Assembly (NCBI RefSeq): GCF_017495225.1
Contig: NZ_JAFEIG010000004.1
Location: 1-64,000, forward strand
From: Daejeonella sp.
GTDB taxonomy: Bacteria > Bacteroidota > Bacteroidia > Sphingobacteriales > Sphingobacteriaceae
Length of the DNA stretch: 64,000 nucleotides
Direction of reading: 5' to 3'
Positions 27,802 through 35,613 of this stretch are shown here, piece after piece. The first letter of the stretch is position 1. Every line of letters starts with the position of its first letter. The notes under the pieces were generated by a model. That model did no database searches. It was not told the DNA's origin and saw only the letters and a program-made list of their open reading frames with translations. Both the position numbers and the translations under genes were made by a program.

Positions 27802-28689
27802 ATGTTTGAAATAGAATTTATTGTAATTTTCCTAGTGGTTATTTTTTTCCTTTATCAATCGAATAAATCAAAACCCATTAAAGTAAAAATAGTTACTCAA
27901 GTACCAGTACCCAAAGAACAACCAATAAATGCACCGATAACAATCCCTACGGTCTCCAAAAAAAATGAAAAAAGAAATAATTTACTGAAAGATAAATGGG
28001 TTGAAAAAATATTAAATGAAATTATAAATTTTAGCAATGTCCCAAATTTGCTTAAAAATACACCAATCAATAATATCAGATATTATAACCTTTTAAATTG
28101 TTTTGAATGGCAATTTAAAAGATTCAAGATATTGGTAAGAGATAATTTTACTTGTCAAGATTGTCAAGAAAAGGGTGATAGATTACATGTTCACCATAAA
28201 TATTATTTAAGCAACTTTTTACCATGGGAAATTGATGATTCAGCATTAGTTTCACTTTGTAAAAACTGTCATAGCCAACGACATTTAAGAGAAACTATTA
28301 ATATTTACGAAAAGGTAGGAAATCAATTACAACTATCAAATCATGCTTACTACATATGCTGGAAATGTAATGGTACAGGATATCTACCGCAATATGCCTA
28401 TTATGAAAATGGAGTTTGTTTTGCTTGTTCAGGAAATGTAATCAATGCGACCATCTTCAGCAATCGATTAAATCAAATATCCGCTGATTTTAATTTGTAT
28501 GACATAGGAAATATAGAAAATGAGTTTTTAGATTTCTGTAACTCAATTACGGTCGATTACTTTATGAATAATATTCACAATAATCTATACAGCGAAGAAG
28601 AATCAGAGATAAATGACTTTTTTTCGCCTGATAATAAAAATCTTCAAAAACAAAGTGAAGAAGCCCATGACGACGATTTACCCTTCTGA
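27802..28689 (+). CDS. Membrane-anchored HNH nuclease-like protein with an SSB-type C-terminal tail
   Basis: A 295-residue protein. An N-terminal transmembrane anchor (about residues 5-19, FIVIFLVVIFFLY) is followed by a Pro/Lys linker. An HNH domain (about 110-160) has CQDCQEKGDRLHVHHKYY, then SLCKNCHSQRH, with zinc Cys pairs and the HH motif. A second zinc ribbon of DnaJ style (CWKCNGTGY...CFACSG, about 184-212) follows. The C-terminus is acidic and ends exactly in DDDLPF, the signature of SSB C-terminal tails that dock repair and replication proteins. Membrane location plus a replisome-docking tail is unusual. Nuclease activity and docking are inferences from motifs. Confidence 0.75.
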   Translation: MFEIEFIVIFLVVIFFLYQSNKSKPIKVKIVTQVPVPKEQPINAPITIPTVSKKNEKRNNLLKDKWVEKILNEIINFSNVPNLLKNTPINNIRYYNLLNCFEWQFKRFKILVRDNFTCQDCQEKGDRLHVHHKYYLSNFLPWEIDDSALVSLCKNCHSQRHLRETINIYEKVGNQLQLSNHAYYICWKCNGTGYLPQYAYYENGVCFACSGNVINATIFSNRLNQISADFNLYDIGNIENEFLDFCNSITVDYFMNNIHNNLYSEEESEINDFFSPDNKNLQKQSEEAHDDDLPF

Positions 28690-28769
28690 CTTATATTTTC
28701 CAATTAAAAATTTACCAAAGCCAACATTCATTGCGTCACCTTTTTGCGTCACCTTTAGGTATATTTTGA

Positions 28770-29008
28770 CCCCACTGTAGACTTCAGCGCAGCGGTGTCT
28801 ACGGATTATTCAATAATTAGAGTCTTCACACTCATTAAAACCCCGCCGCTTGAGGCTAATACTATACAAAGCTCTTCTGTTGTTTAGACAATCAATTGTT
28901 GAAATTGAAGGAAAATTATTGGGTAGTGGGAGAATTAAGAGGAGTTTTAAGACTCCTGATATTTATAAATCTGTAGAGACCGCTGCGCTAAAACTAGCGC
29001 TCAGTGGG
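28770..29008. mobile_element. MITE-like element, copy B (full length, with 7-bp target duplication)
   Basis: About 239 bp with terminal inverted repeats CCCACTGTAGACTTCAGCG... and, reversed, CCCACTGAGCGCTAGTTTTAGCG.... The sequence ATTTTGA stands on both sides (28763-28769 and 29009-29015), the best evidence for transposition of the family. The interior is like copy A. It is non-coding and lies between the HNH-tail protein and the minus-strand zinc-finger protein. Confidence 0.85.
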
Positions 29009-29060
29009 ATTTTGATGGTACATTAATAAATTCACCAAATCTTAATTCCACATTTATAGC

Positions 29061-29933
29061 TTAATAGCAGTCAATTATATACTGAATTCGCTCCTTGTAA
29101 CTATCAACTGTTTTGTGCTGAAGGTTGTCGAGATAAGAAACTCGATTTTTCACTGTAGAACTGTTGGTATACCCTCCATGTAAAATTGATCTTTTCCTTT
29201 GAATGTTAGTTAAAATTAAGGCTTCGATTTCAGCTATTACAGCTGGGAGATTTTCAATAGTAGTTAAGGATAAATGCGATGCTCTACCTTGCTTAATATT
29301 TTCCCAAACCACCACAACACTGTCCTTTTTTGTTAAGAAACGAAATATAATACTCTCTTCCCTTCCAATACTATTAACCTCCAAAATCGGTATGATGGGG
29401 AATTGGGGATCTTGAAGGCTAGCTAGATATTTAATAAAAGGTTCTTTTTCCTGACTTACATTAAAAAAGTCAGATATTTGTTCCCTTGCAATTGTGACCC
29501 CAATTTTAGAGTTTGAAGATGTTTTGAATTCGTACCTATGGATGGCGATTGTTATTGCCTCAGTTAGCTTTTTCCAACCACGTGAAAATTCCTGGTTAAC
29601 CACTCCTTTAGCATGACAAAGCCGATAGGCTTTTCCCTTATAAACCCTTAAAAAGTAATCTTCTCGAATAGTATTTAATCCACTATGTACTCCCTTTAGG
29701 GTAGTAGGTTTTAAACTATATTTCGAATTTTTAAATATCAGCTTATCTTTTTCAAACCAAATGTCTGCCCACACTACGTGAATGTCTTGATACTTATCCT
29801 CTGGAAAGGATAAAGTCGGTTGTAGCGAATCAATTTTATGACCATGGCGTTTATTTAAATGTTGTTCCATGGAAACTGGATCCATAACCACACCACAAAC
29901 TGGACATATCTTTTTATCAGGTCTTGAAACCAT
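29061..29933 (-). CDS. Hypothetical protein with N-terminal C2H2-like zinc finger
   Basis: A 290-residue protein. Residues about 10-31 read CPVCGVVMDPVSMEQHLNKRH, a CxxC-x11-HxxxxH arrangement that fits a small C2H2-like finger. The remaining 250 residues form an alpha/beta domain I do not recognise; there are no visible catalytic motifs. It is on the minus strand, first in a run of minus-strand accessory genes, with MITE copy B immediately downstream. A DNA- or RNA-binding role is possible from the finger alone. Confidence 0.65.
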   Translation of the reverse strand: MVSRPDKKICPVCGVVMDPVSMEQHLNKRHGHKIDSLQPTLSFPEDKYQDIHVVWADIWFEKDKLIFKNSKYSLKPTTLKGVHSGLNTIREDYFLRVYKGKAYRLCHAKGVVNQEFSRGWKKLTEAITIAIHRYEFKTSSNSKIGVTIAREQISDFFNVSQEKEPFIKYLASLQDPQFPIIPILEVNSIGREESIIFRFLTKKDSVVVVWENIKQGRASHLSLTTIENLPAVIAEIEALILTNIQRKRSILHGGYTNSSTVKNRVSYLDNLQHKTVDSYKERIQYIIDCY

Positions 29934-30021
29934 AGAGTGAGCTCAAATAATTCAATTCTACCTGACAAGATAAGAATTAAATGTCGCTTATTACTCCGTT
30001 CAATCTATATAATCAATGTCT

Positions 30022-30093
30022 TTAGAATTTAGCGCAACGCTTCTGCGAGTTATTCAATGATTAGTCTCTTAGGACTAATTAAAATCCCGTCAT
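30022..30093. repeat. Left-end fragment of the MITE, read into the end of the next gene
   Basis: TTTAGCGCAACGC...TTATTCAATGATTAGTCTCTTAGGACTAATTAAAATCCCG aligns with the left 70-80 bases of the full MITE copies. The right half is absent. The stop codon and roughly the last 14 codons of the minus-strand 265-residue ORF lie inside it. Confidence 0.65.
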
Positions 30094-30847
30094 CAATTTT
30101 TTCAAGTTCTTGAGCAAATCGTTTCCATTCCCCTTTGGTCTTTGTTGATAGCTTGTCGTAAAGTTTTTTTATCAATTCTAAAGGCAAATTTTCAATTTCG
30201 TCTTTAGGAATTAAAATCCATTCTAAAGGATAATATTCTGGTGGAAACTTAGTGTCCGAAGCCAGTATTTCAAGTTTTTCAATTGTTGTTGAGTTTTTAT
30301 ATTTCTCTAAAAGTTCATTACGAATTTCTCCTCGCCTTTCAGGACTTAATTTCCTAAGTTCAGCAATTGCTTCTGCTCGTTTTTCTTTTCTGCCCTCAAC
30401 TCTCTTTATAACTTTTTCATACCGGTCAGCTTTCACTTTGCTCTCACTAACCTTTGCAGTTCTGAAAGAAAAGTAGTCTTCAATTGTCCTATTGCCGTAA
30501 TATGAACCACCAAATGGAACCCAAGGATTATCACAATTGCGTAGTCCAAAGTCAGCAATTTTATATTCTCTGTCTAAGCCACGATTTTGTATTACTCCAT
30601 AAACCCAAATTGCACCAGCAACTGAACCACCAATCCATTTTAATTCTCGTTCAATACAAACAAGTGCTTTAAAAACAGAAATTAAATTATTGTGAGAAAG
30701 ATTTGCAACAAGTTCTCTCCAAGTGTTACCGTGTTGTCGATTTATATAGTCTCTCGGCATGAAATACTTCAATACGGTTTCGTGAAGTTTGTCGATCGAT
30801 TTGCCTATTAAAATAAGTTTCTGTATGTCTTGCGTTGTCAGTTGCAT
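30050..30847 (-). CDS. Hypothetical protein, C-terminus supplied by a MITE fragment
   Basis: A 265-residue soluble protein, not recognised. The N-terminal half is mixed alpha/beta (KWIGGSVAGAIWVYGV, a Gly-Arg-Asn-rich GGSYYGNRTIEDYF segment). The middle (about 130-180) is a long Lys/Arg/Glu-rich helix (KVIKRVEGRKEKRAEAIAELRK), probably a coiled coil. The last residues (GILISPKRLIIE) are encoded by MITE-derived DNA, so the original C-terminus may have been lost or replaced. No function is proposed. It is separated from the MBL gene by an attC-like palindrome. Confidence 0.6.
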   Translation of the reverse strand: MQLTTQDIQKLILIGKSIDKLHETVLKYFMPRDYINRQHGNTWRELVANLSHNNLISVFKALVCIERELKWIGGSVAGAIWVYGVIQNRGLDREYKIADFGLRNCDNPWVPFGGSYYGNRTIEDYFSFRTAKVSESKVKADRYEKVIKRVEGRKEKRAEAIAELRKLSPERRGEIRNELLEKYKNSTTIEKLEILASDTKFPPEYYPLEWILIPKDEIENLPLELIKKLYDKLSTKTKGEWKRFAQELEKIDDGILISPKRLIIE

Positions 30848-30859
30848 TTGTTTGTTTCT

Positions 30860-31035
30860 TACTGTTCGTTCAGGTTTTGCAGTGTCGTCATAGAGTTAAA
30901 GGTAACAGTTTTGCAGTTTCAAGTAGTTGGCGATTTCGAAGAACAAAACTGGCTGCGAGAACTGAACTTGATACGAAGAACAAAGCTTCACTTATCCGCT
31001 GAACCGCCAATTTCTTGTAGGTGCTGTTGGTGGCT
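30860..31035. repeat. attC-like imperfect palindrome between minus-strand genes
   Basis: Non-coding DNA whose two halves pair imperfectly. On the minus strand the left arm CAACAGCACCTACAAGAAATTGGCG faces CGCCAACTACTTGAAACTGCAAAACTGTTA, with a spacer rich in TTCTTCG and CAGTTTTG. It shares AACAGCACCTAC with the palindrome at 32.6 kb. The overall plan (TAACAG at one end, CTGTTA at the other, long paired arms between two genes of the same strand) is that of integron attC sites. Confidence 0.55.
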
Positions 31036-31045
31036 GGTTTTCTGT

Positions 31046-32068
31046 CTATAAAGGTTCTGCACTTCCCCATCCTCTTTCTGGAAATAAATTTGTTGTCGAG
31101 TTAATATGTTTTGAACCTCCTTTGTGTGTGCTATATGTTTTACAATTAGGAAGATTTTTTTTGATACATTCTATCACAGCTTTTCTTGGATGTTTTTTAT
31201 TTCCAGCTGCTGAAACCCAATACTGTTTTGGATTAAAATTGCAAATCCAATTAGTATTAACATTTCGTCTGCTGCCGTGATGAGGAAGTTGGGCAATGTG
31301 AAAGTCTTTCATATTAAACCCATTGTTTTGTGCTGATTCATATGAATCAACGCCACTGTCAGCAGTGAACAAATAGCGTCTATTACTACTGTCTGTTAAT
31401 TGTATTATTGTACTTGTTAGATTTTCAGCTGATGTATCATTTTTTTCATCCACCACTACACAAGGTTTATTTCCCTCTTCAACCTCATTAACGTCTTCTT
31501 CTGCTTCTTTAAGTTGGTGCATTCTTTCTAATGAAGTCTTGTCAGTAAAAAATTGAACTTTCTGTTTATAAAAAGCTTCGCTTGGTCCTAACACCTTAAA
31601 CAAACTGTGTTCAAGATTTGTGTCTGAAAATATTGGCTGCGGTGTTAGTCCATAATTTTTAAGTAGCGTTTTAAAATCATCAACATCTTTTAGTGATTCA
31701 TACAATCCATTAATTTGTCTGTTTGCTATATATTTTTGATGGTATTCGGTTATTAAATTTCTCTGTATTAAATTAATATAAGCAAGAGGGTCATTGAAAT
31801 AAACTCTTTTAATGTCAGTCCCGAAATGATTAATAATTTCAGGTAATCCACCAATATGGTCACGGTGCGGATGTGAATTTATTACAATCATTATTGGCTT
31901 TGCTATCAAATGTGGTTTTATATAAGCGTTGTAATGCTTTACAACTTCATTTCCGTCTCCAGGTTTGCCACCATCAAGAAAAATGATAAAGTCACCACCG
32001 TCCTGCTTTAACCATAAAATTATTGCGTCTGCGTCTCCAACGCTTAACATATCTATACTGAAGTCCAT
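31046..32068 (-). CDS. MBL-fold metallohydrolase (ComEC/Rec2-type)
   Basis: A 340-residue metallo-beta-lactamase-fold protein. It starts with SVGDADAIILWL and FLDGGKPGDG, typical of ComEC-like MBL domains, and has the metal-binding HPHRDHIGG (about residues 66-74). The distal metal/active-site parts are FTADSGVDS and LPHHGSRRN (about 233-265). It is cytosolic, with no signal. It is transcribed 10 bp after a small membrane protein, and a trypsin-like protease lies just upstream. MBL plus trypsin-like pairs occur in anti-phage systems (AVAST type 1, as I recall); substrate here is unknown. Confidence 0.85.
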   Translation of the reverse strand: MDFSIDMLSVGDADAIILWLKQDGGDFIIFLDGGKPGDGNEVVKHYNAYIKPHLIAKPIMIVINSHPHRDHIGGLPEIINHFGTDIKRVYFNDPLAYINLIQRNLITEYHQKYIANRQINGLYESLKDVDDFKTLLKNYGLTPQPIFSDTNLEHSLFKVLGPSEAFYKQKVQFFTDKTSLERMHQLKEAEEDVNEVEEGNKPCVVVDEKNDTSAENLTSTIIQLTDSSNRRYLFTADSGVDSYESAQNNGFNMKDFHIAQLPHHGSRRNVNTNWICNFNPKQYWVSAAGNKKHPRKAVIECIKKNLPNCKTYSTHKGGSKHINSTTNLFPERGWGSAEPL

Positions 32069-32078
32069 ATTTTATATT

Positions 32079-32531
32079 TTATTTACTGTCTTTTGATGCT
32101 CTTGATTTTTCTATGCCCCAAGTAGCTTGGGCTAAGTCTTCAATTTTTGAAATGAATTTATCTACATTAAGTCCTGCAATAAAAGCAAGTGCATAGAACC
32201 CAAAATTTGAGGAGGTTGCTTCTGTTTGCGATTCAAGAAATAACAGTCCTGCTTTTAAGAATAAAAAACTAACTCCACCCGTCAAAATACTTACAAGTGG
32301 TCGGATAATATACCATGGATACCACTCGCTGCTCCATTGCTTTTTTACACTATAATTTAGATACAAACCTCGCAAGCAATATAGCACACCACCAAAGCCA
32401 CCTGCTAGTCCGCAAGTAATTGGTAACTGAAAAGGTGTTGTCCAGTCTGGAAATTGTCCGCTAAGTAAGCAAACAACAAGAGTAAATAGTCCTGCTAAAA
32501 AAAGTAAAAGATAAATCGCTATTCCTATCAT
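32079..32531 (-). CDS. Small multi-pass membrane protein paired with the MBL hydrolase
   Basis: A 150-residue protein with about four transmembrane segments (around residues 3-24, 36-54, 75-95 and 107-122) and a charged cytosolic-type C-terminal tail (KIEDLAQATWGIEKSR). No family is recognised. Its stop lies 10 bp before the MBL gene start, which suggests a tight two-gene unit. In a defense setting it could be a membrane effector or anchor; this is only inference. Confidence 0.7.
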   Translation of the reverse strand: MIGIAIYLLLFLAGLFTLVVCLLSGQFPDWTTPFQLPITCGLAGGFGGVLYCLRGLYLNYSVKKQWSSEWYPWYIIRPLVSILTGGVSFLFLKAGLLFLESQTEATSSNFGFYALAFIAGLNVDKFISKIEDLAQATWGIEKSRASKDSK

Positions 32532-32564
32532 TTTGTTTGTCGTTTTATGTTGTTATGTCGATCG

Positions 32565-32717
32565 TTATGCTTGCAGCTAACGGTTTGCAGCTACCCGAAG
32601 GGCGGGACTTTTACCACAAAACTTGATTTGAAAAACTAATGTTCGTTTAACCACAAAACTGTCTTTGGAAAACGAAACCCCGCCTTTTGAGTAGGTGCTG
32701 TTATAAGCCGTTTTTCT
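32565..32717. repeat. attC-like imperfect palindrome with an internal direct repeat
   Basis: About 150 bp. One arm is GCTAACGGTTTGCAGCTACCC followed by GAAGGGCGGG; the other, read on the minus strand, is GGCTTATAACAGCACCTACTC then AAAAGGCGGGG. The spacer contains ACCACAAAACT twice with a TTTG-AAAAC follow-on. Ends resemble the TATAAC...CGTTAGC boundaries of integron attC sites. It separates the protease gene from the membrane protein/MBL pair. Confidence 0.65.
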
Positions 32718-32727
32718 GTTTTTCATT

Positions 32728-33750
32728 TCAAACTGTCGCAGGTGTCAGATGTGCTTGAAGTCTGGTTTCAATAATATTTAAAGGTGAAGCAATTGCATTT
32801 ACATATTGAAAATTACCATCCCTTTTATTGTCAATAGAAAGCTGAATCGGACAAGCTTGACTTTGAATTGCATTGACTTTGAATTTGTCTGTTTCGCTGT
32901 CATAAAAAACGTACGGTGCACCGGATGAACCAAACCTAAAATATCCTTTTATTAAATATCGAATGCCCTCGAATGTATAGTTGCCTCCAATTCTGTCGGG
33001 GAAAATTCCAAAATGATCAATAAACCCCTCAATCTGTGCTTTGTTCAACAGTTTGCCAACTTCACTACTAGGAGAACTTTGTAAACAATAGAAGTTCAGT
33101 TTATCGTCATCAAATATTGTGTAATCAACTTCAACACTTGGTAGGCGATCAATAATATCTTTGTTAGTATTTACAATTTTGTACAATGCGATATCCTCAT
33201 TATAAAATGCTTTAACTAATTCTACCTCTATGAAATAGGTATGTCTATTTGCTGCTGGTTCTGCCAAATACGTATTTGCATTGAAATGGGCAGTTAGTAT
33301 AGGGTCGTTGTAAAATTGATTGTTTTTAAACTGAACGATTAAATGAGGTTTACAAATATTATTTTGAGCCAAAGTAATCCAACGTGTATCGTAATTAATC
33401 CGTTTTAATTCTCCAATTATTTTTTGTGCATCTGTTTCATTTATTTGCGTTATGTATCTTTTATTAGTTGCTGGGTCGAGCAGATATGAAGAGTCAAACA
33501 ATGCTACTAATGTCGGATCAATTTTAGAAATGATGTCCGCTTGAAATGAAGTTTCAGTAATTGATTTGAACGCAGTTGCTTCAGTTCTCAAATTATGTGC
33601 TACGCTTAAAATAAATCCATTGCCAATGTGAAATGCACATATATTATTGTCATATTGTCTCCTTGTTGGTTCGTTAGGATTTTGTATCCACATTATTCTA
33701 AATAAAGGGGATTTTTGTTCATTTGTTAATTCTAACTTCTTTGCTATCAT
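32728..33750 (-). CDS. Trypsin-like serine protease (putative defense-associated)
   Basis: A 340-residue protein not labelled by any obvious family name but with a trypsin-like triad pattern. FHIGNGFILSVAHNL (about residues 40-54) matches the catalytic His motif (TAAHC-like). NEDIALYKI (about 183-191) matches the catalytic Asp strand. FGSSGAPYVF (about 274-283) matches the GxSGxP nucleophile loop. No signal peptide is visible, so it should act in the cytosol, unlike secreted trypsins. The order, wide spacing and context suit chymotrypsin-fold proteases of bacterial conflict systems. The MBL gene downstream strengthens that idea. Confidence 0.75.
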   Translation of the reverse strand: MIAKKLELTNEQKSPLFRIMWIQNPNEPTRRQYDNNICAFHIGNGFILSVAHNLRTEATAFKSITETSFQADIISKIDPTLVALFDSSYLLDPATNKRYITQINETDAQKIIGELKRINYDTRWITLAQNNICKPHLIVQFKNNQFYNDPILTAHFNANTYLAEPAANRHTYFIEVELVKAFYNEDIALYKIVNTNKDIIDRLPSVEVDYTIFDDDKLNFYCLQSSPSSEVGKLLNKAQIEGFIDHFGIFPDRIGGNYTFEGIRYLIKGYFRFGSSGAPYVFYDSETDKFKVNAIQSQACPIQLSIDNKRDGNFQYVNAIASPLNIIETRLQAHLTPATV

Positions 33751-33993
33751 ATGTTCTGTTTTTTAAAATGGCTTATAACTCCTTTATACCCGATAAAAAA
33801 TTTCACCCATCCACCCAAATCTAACCATATTAACGAAAATTTTTATCGTTTTAATTAGCTTCGAATATATAATATTATCTCAAAAAGACACAAAAAATAA
33901 TAAATAAGAAACATAATATACTAAAAAATTAATAAATTTCAAAATATGCAATCTGTAATCGCCTAAAAAAGACGCCATTACAAGCTAAGCCTT

Positions 33994-34229
33994 CCCACTG
34001 TAAACTTCAGCGCAGCGCTGTCTACGGATTATCCAATGATTGGAGTCTTCACACTCATTAAACCCTTTTTCAATGATTATCGTCTTCACACTCATGAAAA
34101 CCCCGCTTCTTGAGGCTAACACTCTACAAAGCTCTTCTGTTGTTTAGACAATCAATTTTTAAAATCGAGGGAAAATTATCGGGCACTGGGAAAATTAAGA
34201 GGAGTTTGAAGAGTCCTGATATTTATAAA
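33994..34229. mobile_element. MITE-like element, copy C (right end missing)
   Basis: Begins with CCCACTGTAAACTTCAGCGCAGCG and carries an internal duplication of the TTCAATGATT...CACTCAT block also seen in copies D and E. Homology stops after TGATATTTATAAA, so the right terminal repeat is lost. Confidence 0.75.
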
Positions 34230-34314
34230 CTATTAATTTCTATTGAGTTTCTATTGAGTATTTGTTGTTTTTCTAACATAATCTACTCAATAGAATATCT
34301 TGCCCAACGATTAA

Positions 34315-34630
34315 CCCACTGTCCGACTTCAGTGCAGCGGTGTCTACGGATTATTCAATGATTGGAGTCTTCAGACTCATGAACCCCTTTTTCAATGATT
34401 ATCGTCTTCACACTCATGAAAACCCCGCTGTTTGAGGCTAACACTCTACAAAGCCCTTCTGTTGTTTAGAAAATCAATTTTAAAAATCGAAGGAAAATTA
34501 TCGGGCACTGGGAAAATTAAAAGGAGTCTGAAAACTCCTGATATTTATAAATCTGTAGGAGACCGCTGTGCTAAAAATAGGGGATAGTGAAAGAATTAAG
34601 AGGAGTCTGAAGACTCCTGACATTTACAGC
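34315..34630. mobile_element. MITE-like element, copy D with a trailing fragment
   Basis: Starts CCCACTGTCCGACTTCAGTGCAGCGG and reaches a degraded right end GACCGCTGTGCTAAAAATAGGGGATAGTG at about 34589. It includes the same internal duplication as copy C. It is followed by an extra right-half piece (AAGAGGAGTCTGAAGACTCC, to about 34630), which points to repeated insertion or recombination between copies. Confidence 0.75.
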
Positions 34631-34646
34631 AATAGCTATAGGTTTT

Positions 34647-34991
34647 TTACGAATTAACCACGTTTAAGAAATCTTCAACATCTTTCTTTAGTAAAGTTAG
34701 TGCATCATAGTTCCGTTTTGCTTTTGTAATTCTTGCGGCTAATTCTGTGGCCTCCTCTTTTTTATCATGTGTAAATCTATCAGGATGCACTTTAACTATT
34801 AATTCCTTATACAATGCCTTGCTCTTAGAGATACTATTTGCTATGTTTTGTGCAGTACGAATGTAGTCGTTAGTTCCATCTGCTAGTACTTTTTTCCTTA
34901 GGTTGGATTTTTTTCGTTGACTAATAATTATTTGTATGATGAAAGGTACAACTGTGATAATTGAAAGGACCTTTAAAATTTTTGATTTCAT
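34647..34991 (-). CDS. Small membrane-anchored J-domain-like protein
   Basis: A 114-residue protein with an N-terminal transmembrane segment (about residues 5-24) and a short J-domain-like core. That core has YKELIVKVHPDRF (the HPD tripeptide that stimulates DnaK ATPase) and a following helix AARITKAKRNYDAL that fits helix III. The canonical J-domain start is reduced. It starts three bases after the stop of the 143-residue gene, so they form a unit. It probably recruits DnaK to the membrane or to its partner protein; partner and target unknown. Confidence 0.75.
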   Translation of the reverse strand: MKSKILKVLSIITVVPFIIQIIISQRKKSNLRKKVLADGTNDYIRTAQNIANSISKSKALYKELIVKVHPDRFTHDKKEEATELAARITKAKRNYDALTLLKKDVEDFLNVVNS

Positions 34992-34994
34992 ATA

Positions 34995-35426
34995 TTATTT
35001 ATTTAACATATAACTGTGAAGATTAGCAATTTCTTTTAGTGGTATGTGTACGCCCATGTATGAATTTTTACCTTTGATAATTAAGGTATCATAACCTAAT
35101 GCCATTAATTGTCTAACAAAAGCTGCACTTTCAATAACATAACGTGAGATTTCTACAAAATCATTTTCTTGTAAATTATTATCGTTTTCAATTGTTATTT
35201 TAAAACCACTTCTTAAATAAAATGTGCTTAATTCGTGTTTAAAATTTGGATTCCCAGGTGATGTTGTTACTGTACAAAGCCGGTCAATATCACGACCAAA
35301 ATAAGCTTCTTTGAAAACTAAGTTAAATTCTCTTATTATCCTTACTCTTTCAAGATTACCTTGAGAAACAACATCAACTACTCTGTTTAAAAGTTTTGCT
35401 AGTCGGGAAAAAATGTTTTCTGCCAT
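34995..35426 (-). CDS. Hypothetical protein upstream of the J-domain-like protein
   Basis: A 143-residue soluble alpha/beta protein without recognised domain or catalytic motif. Its stop is three bases before the start of the J-domain-like gene, so the two are co-transcribed and possibly act together. An attC-like palindrome lies upstream (to 35605), so the pair may be one mobile cassette. Confidence 0.58.
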   Translation of the reverse strand: MAENIFSRLAKLLNRVVDVVSQGNLERVRIIREFNLVFKEAYFGRDIDRLCTVTTSPGNPNFKHELSTFYLRSGFKITIENDNNLQENDFVEISRYVIESAAFVRQLMALGYDTLIIKGKNSYMGVHIPLKEIANLHSYMLNK

Positions 35427-35469
35427 ATTTTATTTCTATTTAGTTTTTATTTAATATACTATCTATTCA

Positions 35470-35605
35470 AACTCAACAACAACGATTAGTGCCTCTCATG
35501 CAGTAGAGATTTTGCCACAAATATTGAAGAGAAGTGATAATGTTTACTTAACCACAAATGTCTTTGAAAAACACTTAACCCTCACTTTTTCATTATCCGG
35601 TCTAT
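35470..35605. repeat. attC-like element between minus-strand genes
   Basis: The centre (GCCACAAATATTGAAGAG...AACCACAAATGTCTTTGAAAAAC) aligns with the centre of the 32.6-kb palindrome (ACCACAAAACT...AACCACAAAACTGTCTTTGGAAAAC). The outer arms pair less well, but AGTAGAGATTTT can face AAAAGTGAGGG. It lies between two minus-strand genes like the others. Confidence 0.5.
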
Positions 35606-35613
35606 AAGTAGTT

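Larger units (their letters stand above)
33751..34646. repeat. Repeat-filled spacer with two MITE copies
   Basis: About 900 bases without a real gene. After the protease start come about 240 AT-rich bases with a GGCTTATAACTCC stretch near 33771, resembling an attC-like end. Two MITE copies (C and D) and an extra fragment follow. The ORF at 34110-34361 is read from MITE sequence and rejected. Confidence 0.75.

Noticed and set aside
30830-31070. 73-aa (+) and 60-aa (-) ORFs around 30.9 kb
   Set aside because: They cover the attC-like palindrome and overlap the MBL gene end; composition is not protein-like.
34110-34361. 83-aa ORF (+)
   Set aside because: It begins in MITE copy C and ends in copy D; no conserved protein.
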